Positions 7,359 to 14,033 of a DNA stretch of 26,060 nt are shown here, piece after piece; the first letter of the stretch is position 1; every line of letters begins with the position of its first letter. Below the pieces are notes generated by a model. It made no database searches and was not told the origin of the DNA. It saw nothing but the letters and a program-made list of their open reading frames with translations. The stretch comes from JBIOHJ01 sp044448905 (lineage in GTDB: Bacteria; Bacteroidota; Bacteroidia; AKYH767-A; OLB10), in NCBI GenBank assembly GCA_044448905.1, contig JBIOHJ010000034.1, positions 1-26,060 of the forward strand, in the 5' to 3' direction. The position numbers were made by a program, and so were the translations under genes.

Positions 7359-7475
7359 TTAAGCAGGTGTTTCCACTGTTTCGGAAACAGGCTCGGGGAT
7401 TATGAAACCCGTTGGCTGCATAACATAATTCTGTGTAATGGTATGACCGAGCTTGATTTCGATAATCTTCCTTTG
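7359..7475 (-). pseudogene. 3' remnant of a lost minus-strand gene
   Basis: The minus strand reads IIEIKLGHTITQNYVMQPTG, then FIIPEPVSETVETPA and a stop at 7359-7361, followed 31 bases later by a strong terminator that works in the same direction. There is no usable start before an internal Met, and the frame stays open only to about 7535. The Pro/Glu-rich end looks like a genuine C terminus. The simplest reading is a gene whose 5' part was deleted or replaced when the neighbouring sequence arrived. The parent family is not recognised, the upstream breakpoint is uncertain, and the same bases are also open on the plus strand. Confidence 0.4.
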
Positions 7476-7555
7476 GGTTTGGCAAAAGCCGGAAATAATA
7501 ATACATTTGGAAAAATTATCAAATCGGAACTTACCAACCCTCTAAATCCACACTT

Positions 7556-8167
7556 ATGAAACTCAAATACTTTATTTTAATACTCTTTATTTTTATTCAG
7601 TTTGCAGGTTATTCCCAGATGACAATCACACTCAGTATTTGTGGGCCCAACACATTTACTGTTATTGGCACTGATGCCACAGGAAGAAATATTTACCATG
7701 ACGGAGGTGCGAGTTTTTCCGTCCAATGGAATATAGCAGCAGGCCAATGGGAAATAGTTGAAATTTCTCCAGCATTAGTATGGCATGCTAACACCTATCC
7801 TTCTACTCCAAATCCTCCCTGTTTTGGCACAGGGACATGGCAGTTGATAAACGATCCTTACGCATGTGGAACAGTTACCGACATTACCGGAAGCTGCCAA
7901 ACTACCGTGACAGGAATTGAAGAAGTAATCATCAGCAATGACATTACTGTATTTCCTAACCCGGGTTATGGACAATATAATTTTAGCGGATTAGTAAAAG
8001 AAAACTCAATTGAAATTTATGACCTGGCCGGGCGGTTGGTTTTACAGACCGTTGCAACGAGCAGCCTTTGCTCCATTAATCTCAGCGGGAAAGATAAAGG
8101 CGTGTATTGGTATAGAATAATGGATGAAAATAAAAAAATCAAACTGGGAAAGTTAATTGTTTTGTAG
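7556..8167 (+). CDS. Small T9SS-secreted protein of unknown function
   Basis: A 203-residue secreted protein. Its signal peptide is MKLKYFILILFIFIQFAGYS followed by Q, with cleavage near residue 20. The mature N-terminal part (about 21-120) is rich in Thr, Gly and aromatic residues, with four spread cysteines (CGPNTF, PPCFG, YACG, GSCQ) that could form disulfides; no known domain is recognised. A type A T9SS sorting domain starts at about residue 130 with VFPNPGYGQYNFSG and ends with GVYWYRIM and KIKLGKLIVL. The start at 7556 is fixed by the signal peptide. It stands alone, convergent with the endonuclease-like gene downstream. It is smaller than most T9SS cargo, so the N-terminal part may be a compact adhesive or binding domain. 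Confidence 0.85.
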   Translation: MKLKYFILILFIFIQFAGYSQMTITLSICGPNTFTVIGTDATGRNIYHDGGASFSVQWNIAAGQWEIVEISPALVWHANTYPSTPNPPCFGTGTWQLINDPYACGTVTDITGSCQTTVTGIEEVIISNDITVFPNPGYGQYNFSGLVKENSIEIYDLAGRLVLQTVATSSLCSINLSGKDKGVYWYRIMDENKKIKLGKLIVL

Positions 8168-8196
8168 AAGCCCTTCTTTTTTTATTTCTTTTAATC

Positions 8197-8218
8197 TTAA
8201 TGTTAGCGGCAGTTTTGC
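8197..8218. repeat. GTTAGC-type direct repeat, left copy
   Basis: TTAATGTTAGCGGCAGTTTTGC directly abuts the stop codon (8219) of the endonuclease-like gene and recurs in shortened form at 9150-9169, beyond that gene's start codon. The GTTAGC core resembles, but does not match, the GTTRRRY core of integron attC sites. Confidence 0.65.
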
Positions 8219-9100
8219 TTAAGTGTCCAACATATCCCATTCGTCTCCCGTTAACCATCTCAATGCTGACAGCTTTCCATTTATCATTCCCCATTCAAAA
8301 TCGCTTCCGTGCCATAGATTTTCTACTCCATATTTTTTTTCAACCGCTTTTGCTGATTTTAAAGCACCTTTCCATATTTCTGGGTTAACAGTTGTTTCTT
8401 TATTTGCAAGTCTTTGTTTAAGTAATTGATGTCTGTTATACCAGATTTGGTCAGTAAGCCTTTCAATCATAAAATAAACTTCTTCTTCGGTTCTTTCTTT
8501 AAAAATTTCGGAGTCTTCATCTACTTCAAATGAACGTTTGAAAGTAGGATAATCTAGCATTAAGTTTTCAACTTTTTCAATTAGTCCGGACATTTTCTCA
8601 TCCCTAATTGCAAAAAAAGATAATTGTTCTTCTTTGGAAAGTTCAATGTCTAAAAAGTCCAACCTTATGCCGTAATTTTTTGCACTATCAAGAATATGTG
8701 TTATTCTTTCCAAGTGAAAAATTTCAATAGTATGCGGTTTCCCAATGTCTTTTAGTTCTTTTCGTTGACTTAAAGTCAATTCTTGATTTGTCACAAAAGC
8801 GAGCCCACTAACTTTATTCTTTTTAATTCCCTTTATATCACTTATAAACTTTTTTTTAATTTCTTTAAAGTCTTTTTGTCCTCTTGGAAAGTATGCCGCT
8901 GCAATATATTCAAGGTTGTCTTTTCTTGAAATTATATCTTTTATTCCATCTCTTCCGCCTAATGGATGGGAAGGGTCAATTGACTTAAATCCTTCAGAAT
9001 TTAAAAGATGAGCCGCAAGTCTTTCACTCGACTTTTGTCCCTTTATCCAGTTCAAAAGTCTATTCCAAGTTTCGTCCCCGTCTGTTCGCTTTCTGCTCAT
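8219..9100 (-). CDS. Restriction-endonuclease-like (Mrr-like) domain protein
   Basis: A 293-residue cytoplasmic protein. Residues 1-160 hold a domain with SERLAAHLL (Glu26), a GGRDGIKDI motif (Asp51, Asp55), a hydrophobic strand YIAAAYFPRGQ, and AFVTNQELTLSQRKEL. This resembles the Mrr/PD-(D/E)xK fold. The expected (E/Q)xK pair after the second strand is replaced by small residues, so nuclease activity is doubtful. From memory, this N-terminal module occurs in many bacteria fused to varied C-terminal parts and is sometimes linked to defence. The C-terminal part (about 195-293) is helical and ends with DFEWGMINGKLSALRW and WDMLDT, another recurrent module of unknown role. The gene stands alone, enclosed by GTTAGC-containing direct repeats. 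A defence role is a guess from domain and context. Confidence 0.75.
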   Translation of the reverse strand: MSRKRTDGDETWNRLLNWIKGQKSSERLAAHLLNSEGFKSIDPSHPLGGRDGIKDIISRKDNLEYIAAAYFPRGQKDFKEIKKKFISDIKGIKKNKVSGLAFVTNQELTLSQRKELKDIGKPHTIEIFHLERITHILDSAKNYGIRLDFLDIELSKEEQLSFFAIRDEKMSGLIEKVENLMLDYPTFKRSFEVDEDSEIFKERTEEEVYFMIERLTDQIWYNRHQLLKQRLANKETTVNPEIWKGALKSAKAVEKKYGVENLWHGSDFEWGMINGKLSALRWLTGDEWDMLDT

Positions 9101-9149
9101 TGTTTCATCTAGATCTCAAAATAATTTCTGTTAGTTTCTTGTCGGGCAG

Positions 9150-9187
9150 TTAATGTTAGCAGTGTTGCCAAATAATTGCCGCTAACA
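9150..9187. repeat. GTTAGC-type repeat, right copy with inverted arm
   Basis: TTAATGTTAGC-AGTGTTGCC (9150-9169) repeats the sequence at 8197-8218 with a 2-base deletion and small changes. Its TGTTAGC (9154-9160) also pairs with GCTAACA (9181-9187), and AATTGCCGCTAACA (9174-9187) is the near reverse complement of the left copy's TGTTAGCGGCAGTT. The site therefore contains a 7-bp hairpin besides the direct repeat. Confidence 0.65.
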
Positions 9188-9266
9188 GTTGAATTAACAT
9201 ACAAATGTCCTAACTTTTTCCATCTAAACCAACAATTTATTTAGCTGTAAATTTTGATTTTTGCCC

Positions 9267-10259
9267 CTAAAGACGAAAAAATTCGGTGTTATAGTCTTCG
9301 CCAAATTTGACCTTTATGTTTTTATTATACATGAGTTCAATTGTTGATATTAATATATTTCTATCGTCATACGCTTCTATTTTTACTAATCTTGAGAGGT
9401 TATCGTACATGAATTTTTTTGTCATGATAAAATTAAATTTAACATTCGACTCCGGAATATATTCGCCATTGACATAATGATTGGTCACGTAGTCATCTGA
9501 TGTATTCCAGGTTAATTTTTCAATAATTTGTAAATCTTTGTTCAATTTAATTTTTGTTTTAAAAACTGAGGACCTTGAAACATTTATTGTTTCATATCCA
9601 TTAGCATCATACGCAAAAGTTTCAACACTCATTAAGCTATCTCCTTCAAGGTTTGGTACAAAACATATGTGACACCGATAAAATATTTTTTTTACCCGAT
9701 TTGAGTCATCATATAAATAAATTGTCCGTCCTTCATCAATGATATTGGTTTGCGGCCCCGGAATGCCAATTAACATTGATTTTCTATTGCATGAGTCATA
9801 AATATATTCCCATGATCCTATAAATTTCCATTGCATCGCAATATCAGAATCTAAAGCATAGCATTCTGTTTTAGTTATCTTTCCGAATTGATTGTACTTG
9901 TTAAAGATTTTTTCAAAACCGGAATGGTTTTGATTATAAATGGTAACAATCTCTGAGTCACCCTGAAATGCAGGATAATATTGGTGTATTCGTTTTGTAT
10001 TATTAACATTTTCGCACACAATTCTTCCTTGTTCATCTATTGTCAATGATTTTTCCAAAGTTCCATTATATGTGATTGCTACATCACCCAGATTCACGCA
10101 ATTAATCGTTGTATCAAATTTTAATATTTTATAAGGAATTATGTAATTGTAGTTTTGTGCGACTACCTGTGAAAAAGTACAAACACAAATTGCAACTTGT
10201 ATTTTTAAGTTTAAGTAACCATGCAAGTATGAGCGTGCCGCCCGTGCCTTTTTATTCAT
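9267..10259 (-). CDS. Exported YD-repeat-like protein
   Basis: About 330 residues counted from the ATG at 10257-10259; an ATG at 10265 is an alternative, and the frame is open further upstream. A moderate signal sequence (NLKIQVAICVCTFSQVVAQ) lies unusually far from the start, after a basic stretch MNKKARAARSYLHGYLN. The mature part has recurring strands of the type LTIDEQGRIVCEN, KYNQFGKITKTE, IYLYDDSNRVKKIF, FAYDANGYETINVS and MYDNLSRLVKIEAYDD. These are like the YD repeats of RHS and wall-associated proteins, so a beta-rich surface or periplasmic protein is likely. There is no T9SS sorting domain. Residues 20-40 come from a locally GC-richer patch, unlike the AT-rich rest, so the true N terminus is uncertain. 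No operon partner is present. Confidence 0.7.
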   Translation of the reverse strand: MNKKARAARSYLHGYLNLKIQVAICVCTFSQVVAQNYNYIIPYKILKFDTTINCVNLGDVAITYNGTLEKSLTIDEQGRIVCENVNNTKRIHQYYPAFQGDSEIVTIYNQNHSGFEKIFNKYNQFGKITKTECYALDSDIAMQWKFIGSWEYIYDSCNRKSMLIGIPGPQTNIIDEGRTIYLYDDSNRVKKIFYRCHICFVPNLEGDSLMSVETFAYDANGYETINVSRSSVFKTKIKLNKDLQIIEKLTWNTSDDYVTNHYVNGEYIPESNVKFNFIMTKKFMYDNLSRLVKIEAYDDRNILISTIELMYNKNIKVKFGEDYNTEFFRL

Positions 10260-10385
10260 AACCATCCTGCTAATATAATAATTACCACCTTTTGTTCTCA
10301 TAGGTTTTCTCAAAACACAAATAGAACAGTTTCCACGAACTATCAAAAAAGAAAAACCATACACAATCGGGCACTTTTAGTAGGA

Positions 10386-10511
10386 ATGAATGTTTTAAGC
10401 AAAACAGATGTGCGTTACGGTAAAACACATAACTCTTCTTTCAAAACACATTTAGGTTTTACAAAAACAGGCTTGTGTTTTACCGAGACAGGTTTACGTT
10501 TTACGCTTTAA
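10386..10511 (+). repeat. 21-bp period minisatellite reading as heptapeptide repeat
   Basis: Clear units lie at 10452-10472, 10473-10493 and 10494-10514 (consensus about TTRSGTTTTACMRARACAGGY), with weaker units before them. The plus strand is open from an ATG at 10386 to TAA at 10509-10511 as 41 codons made of heptads: MNVLSKT, DVRYGKT, HNSSFKT, HLGFTKT, GLCFTET, GLRFTL. A 12-bp inverted repeat (CGGTAAAACACA at 10418-10429, complement at 10474-10485) lies inside. Whether it is translated is unknown. The period of exactly seven codons favours a coding history. Confidence 0.6.
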
Positions 10512-10667
10512 GATTTGGTTCCGGAATACTCACAGATGCACCTGCCTTTGTGCGATATTCTTATGAATTAACCTTACCAGGATAAGGGCAAAACGGACGA
10601 AAATGGTGGCTTGGCGGGGGCTTTATATAAAATAATTTTTCTGTTAATCAGTCAATTATGAAATATT

Positions 10668-10692
10668 TAGTATTATGTATTGCATGGTACTA
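10668..10692. promoter_or_regulatory. Candidate PadR operator
   Basis: A 25-base pseudo-palindrome: TAGTA (10668-10672), ATG (10675-10677), CAT (10683-10685) and TACTA (10688-10692) are symmetric, and nearly all unmatched positions are T/C or G/A transitions. It overlaps the -33 region of the padR promoter. PadR proteins commonly repress their own operon by binding a dyad with ATG..CAT-like cores, so autoregulation is a reasonable inference. Confidence 0.6.
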
Positions 10693-10711
10693 TTGTTTTG
10701 ATATATCTTTG
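10680..10711 (+). promoter_or_regulatory. Bacteroidota-type promoter of the padR operon
   Basis: The -7 box TATCTTTG (10704-10711) matches TAnnTTTG. TTG at 10680-10682 sits 21 bases upstream, within the usual spacing of the -33 element. Transcription would start near 10718, about 40 bases before the GTG start codon. Confidence 0.65.
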
Positions 10712-10756
10712 CATCGCAATTAAGATAAATCATAATCTAATTAAAACAAAAAAATC

Positions 10757-11098
10757 GTGAGCAACTTAGAAAACACACAAGCCCAGATGCGCAAAGGGGT
10801 TTTGGAGTTTTGCATCATGTCAATCATTTCGCAGGGCGAAATGTATCCATCCGATATCATTTCGAAAATGAAAGAAGCAAAACTCATCGTAGTGGAAGGA
10901 ACGTTATACCCGCTGCTTACCCGGCTGAAGAACGCGGGCCTGCTGACGTACCGTTGGGTGGAATCCACATCGGGGCCGCCCCGTAAATATTATACACTTA
11001 CTCCGTTAGGAGAACAGTTTCTTAAAGAGCTGAAATTAACATGGAATGAATTAGTAGATGCCGTAAATCAAACCGCAATAAACTCACAAACAAAATGA
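10757..11098 (+). CDS. PadR-family transcriptional regulator
   Basis: A 113-residue DNA-binding repressor. The winged-helix domain is complete: RKGVLEFCIMSIISQGEMYPSDIISKM (shown as two helices), then VVEGTLYPLLTRLKNAGLL (recognition helix) and the wing SGPPRKYYTLTPLGEQFL. The start is GTG. The preceding residues MSNLENTQAQM are typical of this subfamily, so the downstream ATG is rejected. Its TGA stop overlaps the ATG of the PspC-domain gene (ATGA), which implies translational coupling and a shared operon. A dyad over its promoter suggests that it represses this operon. The inducing signal is not visible; related PadR/PspC pairs are associated with envelope stress. Confidence 0.93.
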   Translation: MSNLENTQAQMRKGVLEFCIMSIISQGEMYPSDIISKMKEAKLIVVEGTLYPLLTRLKNAGLLTYRWVESTSGPPRKYYTLTPLGEQFLKELKLTWNELVDAVNQTAINSQTK

Positions 11099-12831
11099 AC
11101 AAGACCTTAACAGTAAATATTGGTGGCATGGTGTTCCACATAGAGGAGCAAGCCTACGAAAAATTAAGAAAATATCTTGATACCATCAGGGGATATTTCA
11201 CATCATCGGACGGGCGCGATGAAATTATACAGGATGTGGAAGCCCGCATTGCCGAAATGTTCAACGAGCGCATCAAGGGCGACAGCAAGCAGGTAATTAT
11301 TGATGAGGATGTGGAACACGTTATAAACGTGATGGGCCGCCCTGAACAGTTTGCCGGTGACGATGCTGCAGCGCAGGAAACTTATGCAGCCAACATTTCG
11401 GAAAAAAGAACGTACCGCAAAATTTACCGCGATGTGGACGATAAGGTAATTTCAGGCGTGTGCGCGGGTCTAAGCCACAGGTTAGAGATTGACCCGCTTT
11501 GGATGCGTCTCATTTGGGTGGTGATGTTTTTCATACTGGGCGGAATTGGCGGCATTATACTTTATATAGTGCTGGCGCTCGTTCTTCCTAAAGCCGAAAC
11601 TACCGCTCAAAAGCTCGAAATGAAAGGCGAGCATGTTACGGTGAGCAGCATTCGCAAATCGGTGGAAGATCCTGTCGAAAAAAAAAGTTCAGGCATCAGC
11701 CGGTTCTTTGATGGCTTAGGCAGGATCATCAGAGGGATACTAAAAATATTTCTTTATATCATTGGTGCGTTCTTCGCGGTAATTGGTTTGATTGTGTTGT
11801 TTGCATTGTGCGTGGCATTGCTTGCCGTAATGGGCGTTGCGGGAATATCCATTCCCGTATTTATCTCCGATTTATTTTTAACCCCGGGACAGCAATTCTG
11901 GAGCATGCTTGCTATATTCCTTATTATAGGCATACCCGTAATCATGCTGATTTACGGTGGCATAAAACTTTTATTCGGGATAAAGCACAAGAACCGCGTT
12001 TTTAATATTACTGTAGTCAGCTTAATGATTTTAGGATGGATAATCGGTTTTTGCATGGTGGCGGATATCGGGCGTGAATTTGCAACCGAAAGCAAACAGC
12101 GTACAGTTCTTCCGCTTGTTAGCCCTTCCACCGATACGTTGTTTGTTGATGTAATGCGGGATGCCAAATACGAAGACGAGGATGACAACAGGAATAATAT
12201 AGGATTCATGTTCGGACACAGGATGACGGTTGTAACCGGTGATGAGCTTCGTATGGCTCCCGAAAATGTAAACCTCGATATTCAAAAAGCCGATGGCAGC
12301 CAGTTTGAGCTGGTGCAGATAAAAAGCTCGCGGGGCGCAACAGAAAAGATTGCCGCTGAAAATGCGAATAAAATTAATTACAATTTCGAACAGAAGGATT
12401 CACTGTTATCGTTCAGCCGTTATTTTCCTTTGCCCAACGGTGTAAAATACCGCGATCAGAAAGTGAAGCTTATTTTGAAAGTGCCGGTTGGCAAAAGCGT
12501 TTATTTAAGCGAAAATAGCGACTGGATTATTTATGATGTTGATAATGTAACCAACACCTGGGATGGTGATATGGTTGGCAAAACCTGGACGATGACAGAG
12601 CAGGGGCTGGAGTGCATGGGTTGCAATTTATCAGGCAGTCGCATTATCGGGGGACATAGGAACATCGATGATGATAGTGATTGGACCGGGGGAGATGCGC
12701 ATATTAAAATCGATAAGCACGGTGTGCACATTAATGCCGATGGCAGGAAAGATTCCATCAACTTCCATGGAAAGGATGTTGACATTAAAATTGATGAAAA
12801 TGGCGTAGTAATTGATGCGAATAAAAAATAA
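11095..12831 (+). CDS. PspC-domain envelope-stress membrane protein
   Basis: A 578-residue inner-membrane protein. Residues 1-100 form a soluble helical region (MNKTLTVNIGGMVFHIEEQ, IIQDVEARIAEMF). A PspC domain follows at about 107-168 (YRDVDDKVISGVCAGLSHRLEIDP, shown in two parts by its motifs KVISGVCAGL and DPLWMRLIWV) with its own transmembrane helix. Further helices lie at about 218-248, 269-294 and 303-325. The C-terminal 250 residues are probably extracytoplasmic and beta-rich, with repeated IKID..GV.I.A strands at the end (DAHIKIDKHGVHINADG, VDIKIDENGVVIDAN). PspC proteins sense or support membrane integrity in other bacteria. The 4-base ATGA overlap with padR indicates joint expression and control. 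A terminator lies 49 bases past the stop. Confidence 0.9.
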   Translation: MNKTLTVNIGGMVFHIEEQAYEKLRKYLDTIRGYFTSSDGRDEIIQDVEARIAEMFNERIKGDSKQVIIDEDVEHVINVMGRPEQFAGDDAAAQETYAANISEKRTYRKIYRDVDDKVISGVCAGLSHRLEIDPLWMRLIWVVMFFILGGIGGIILYIVLALVLPKAETTAQKLEMKGEHVTVSSIRKSVEDPVEKKSSGISRFFDGLGRIIRGILKIFLYIIGAFFAVIGLIVLFALCVALLAVMGVAGISIPVFISDLFLTPGQQFWSMLAIFLIIGIPVIMLIYGGIKLLFGIKHKNRVFNITVVSLMILGWIIGFCMVADIGREFATESKQRTVLPLVSPSTDTLFVDVMRDAKYEDEDDNRNNIGFMFGHRMTVVTGDELRMAPENVNLDIQKADGSQFELVQIKSSRGATEKIAAENANKINYNFEQKDSLLSFSRYFPLPNGVKYRDQKVKLILKVPVGKSVYLSENSDWIIYDVDNVTNTWDGDMVGKTWTMTEQGLECMGCNLSGSRIIGGHRNIDDDSDWTGGDAHIKIDKHGVHINADGRKDSINFHGKDVDIKIDENGVVIDANKK

Positions 12832-12879
12832 TATCACCTAAATCCACACTCGTATATTTTTAAAGTTTAGTTTTTACGG

Positions 12880-12918
12880 AACCGGTCGCAGCATGAAAGA
12901 AGCTCGGCCGGTTTTTTT
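12880..12918 (+). terminator. Intrinsic terminator of the padR-pspC operon
   Basis: AACCGG (12880-12885) pairs with CCGGTT (12908-12913), with additional CG pairing inside the loop, followed by a T-run (12912-12918). It lies about 50 bases after the PspC-domain stop codon. Confidence 0.75.
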
Positions 12919-12949
12919 ATTTAATTAAGATGAGCCTTCAACTTTTTTT

Positions 12950-12973
12950 CTCTGCGGCTTTGCACCTCTGCGT
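12950..12973 (+). repeat. 8-bp tandem repeat, three units
   Basis: CTCTGCGG, CTTTGCAC and CTCTGCGT lie head to tail, followed by TAAC. It sits between the operon terminator and the trxB promoter. CTCTGCG/CTTTGCG arrays of this kind are, from memory, dispersed intergenic repeats in Bacteroidota. No function is evident. Confidence 0.55.
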
Positions 12974-13013
12974 TAACTTGTTTATTCTTAATTCGTGGCT
13001 AAAGTCAATTACC

Positions 13014-13021
13014 TAAATTTG
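13014..13021 (+). promoter_or_regulatory. Promoter -7 box of trxB
   Basis: TAAATTTG fits TAnnTTTG and lies 16 bases before the trxB ATG, giving a very short leader. No convincing -33 TTG is found at the expected distance. Confidence 0.5.
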
Positions 13022-13037
13022 CACCGTTTTTAAAAAT

Positions 13038-13982
13038 ATGCCAAACCAAACAGAGCATGTAAAATGCCTTATTATAGGATCAGGGCCAGCCGGCTACACA
13101 GCAGCCATCTACGCAGCACGTGCCGATTTAAAACCAGTAATGTACCAGGGCTTGCAGCCGGGCGGTCAGCTTACCATCACTACTGAAGTGGAAAATTATC
13201 CGGGTTATCCCAAAGGAACTATGGGGCCAGAGATGATGGAAGACTTCAAAGCACAGGCCGAACGCTTCGGCACGGATATACGCTGGGGTTACGCTACCGA
13301 AGTTGATTTCAAAGGGCCTGTTCACAAAGTAATTATTGATGGAAATAAAACTATTACAGCCAATGCTGTCATTATTGCAACCGGAGCATCTGCAAAATGG
13401 ATGGGATTGGAATCGGAACAAAAGCTGAATGGCTTTGGCGTTTCCGCCTGCGCAACCTGTGACGGATATTTTTTCCGCGGGCAGGATGTGGCAGTTGTTG
13501 GAGCGGGTGATACCGCTGCGGAGGAGGCCACCTATCTTTCCAAGCTGTGCAAAAAAGTGTACATGATTGTACGAAGAGACGCGATGCGCGCTTCAAAAGC
13601 CATGCAGCATCGGGTGGAGAACACAAAAAATATTGAGGTATTGTGGAACAGCGAAACAAAGGAAATTCTCGGAGATAAGACGGTGCATGGCGCGCGCATT
13701 TACAATAACAAAACGGGTGAAGAAAAAATAATTGACGTGACCGGATTTTTTGTTGCAATTGGTCATTCACCCAACACAGAAATTTTCAAAGGCTGGATTG
13801 ATATGGACGAAAATGGCTACCTTAAAACACAAAATGGCTCAACACACACCAACATAGAAGGTGTTTTTGCCGCAGGCGATGTGCAGGATCATATTTACCG
13901 ACAGGCAGTTACGGCAGCGGGCACAGGCTGCATGGCTGCCATTGATGCGGAGAGGTATTTGGCAGCGAAAGGAATTCATTAA
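13038..13982 (+). CDS. trxB: Thioredoxin reductase (NADPH)
   Basis: A 314-residue cytoplasmic flavoenzyme that passes electrons from NADPH through FAD to thioredoxin. The FAD-binding motif GSGPAG lies at 14-19, the redox-active disulfide is CATC at 138-141, and the NADPH-binding GAGDTAAEEA is at 155-164. The C-terminal FAD motif is GVFAAGDVQD. Length and order are those of the low-molecular-weight bacterial TrxB family. The plus-strand start ATG at 13038 follows a TAnnTTTG box closely. No thioredoxin gene is adjacent; the next gene is a four-helix-bundle gene after a 51-bp gap filled by a heptanucleotide array. Identification is secure. Confidence 0.97.
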   Translation: MPNQTEHVKCLIIGSGPAGYTAAIYAARADLKPVMYQGLQPGGQLTITTEVENYPGYPKGTMGPEMMEDFKAQAERFGTDIRWGYATEVDFKGPVHKVIIDGNKTITANAVIIATGASAKWMGLESEQKLNGFGVSACATCDGYFFRGQDVAVVGAGDTAAEEATYLSKLCKKVYMIVRRDAMRASKAMQHRVENTKNIEVLWNSETKEILGDKTVHGARIYNNKTGEEKIIDVTGFFVAIGHSPNTEIFKGWIDMDENGYLKTQNGSTHTNIEGVFAAGDVQDHIYRQAVTAAGTGCMAAIDAERYLAAKGIH

Positions 13983-13986
13983 AATA

Positions 13987-14017
13987 TTGAATGTTGAAGA
14001 TTGAAAATTGAAGATTA
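13987..14017 (+). repeat. Heptanucleotide array, left arm
   Basis: Four 7-base units lie head to tail: TTGAATG, TTGAAGA, TTGAAAA, TTGAAGA, then TTA. The inverted counterpart is at 14400-14430 on the other side of the four-helix-bundle gene, so a transcript could fold these into a stem of about 25 bp around the coding region. Confidence 0.8.
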
Positions 14018-14033
14018 ATCCTCATCTTTAAAA

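Larger units (their letters stand above)
7228..7555. other. Intergenic stretch before the small T9SS gene
   Basis: About 330 bases without an intact gene. It holds the right copy of the 22-bp repeat (7269-7290), a strong palindromic terminator (7298-7327), and an open minus-strand frame ending at 7359 that looks like the 3' end of a lost gene. A plus-strand 38-codon frame (ATG at 7443, TGA at 7557-7559, overlapping the next ATG by three bases) mirrors that frame and may be only its shadow. No promoter is clear. Confidence 0.6.
10266..10756. other. Long intergenic region upstream of the PadR operon
   Basis: About 490 bases without a conventional gene. It holds an open 41-codon plus-strand frame with a 21-bp repeat (10386-10511), then about 100 bases (10512-10620) in which only small local hairpins are seen, and the PadR promoter with its candidate operator (10668-10711). 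Confidence 0.6.

Noticed and set aside
7443..7559. 38-codon plus-strand gene coupled to the small T9SS gene by a TGA/ATG overlap
   Set aside because: It mirrors the minus-strand remnant in the same codon register, lacks recognisable features, and the terminator supports the minus strand. The overlap may be chance.
8197..9187. Genuine integron attC sites
   Set aside because: The cores are GTTAGC/GCTAAC rather than GTTRRRY/RYYYAAC, the arms are in the wrong order for a complete site, and there is no integrase.
10659..10724. Short leader peptide frame upstream of padR
   Set aside because: It lies across the promoter and operator, so it would begin before the transcription start.
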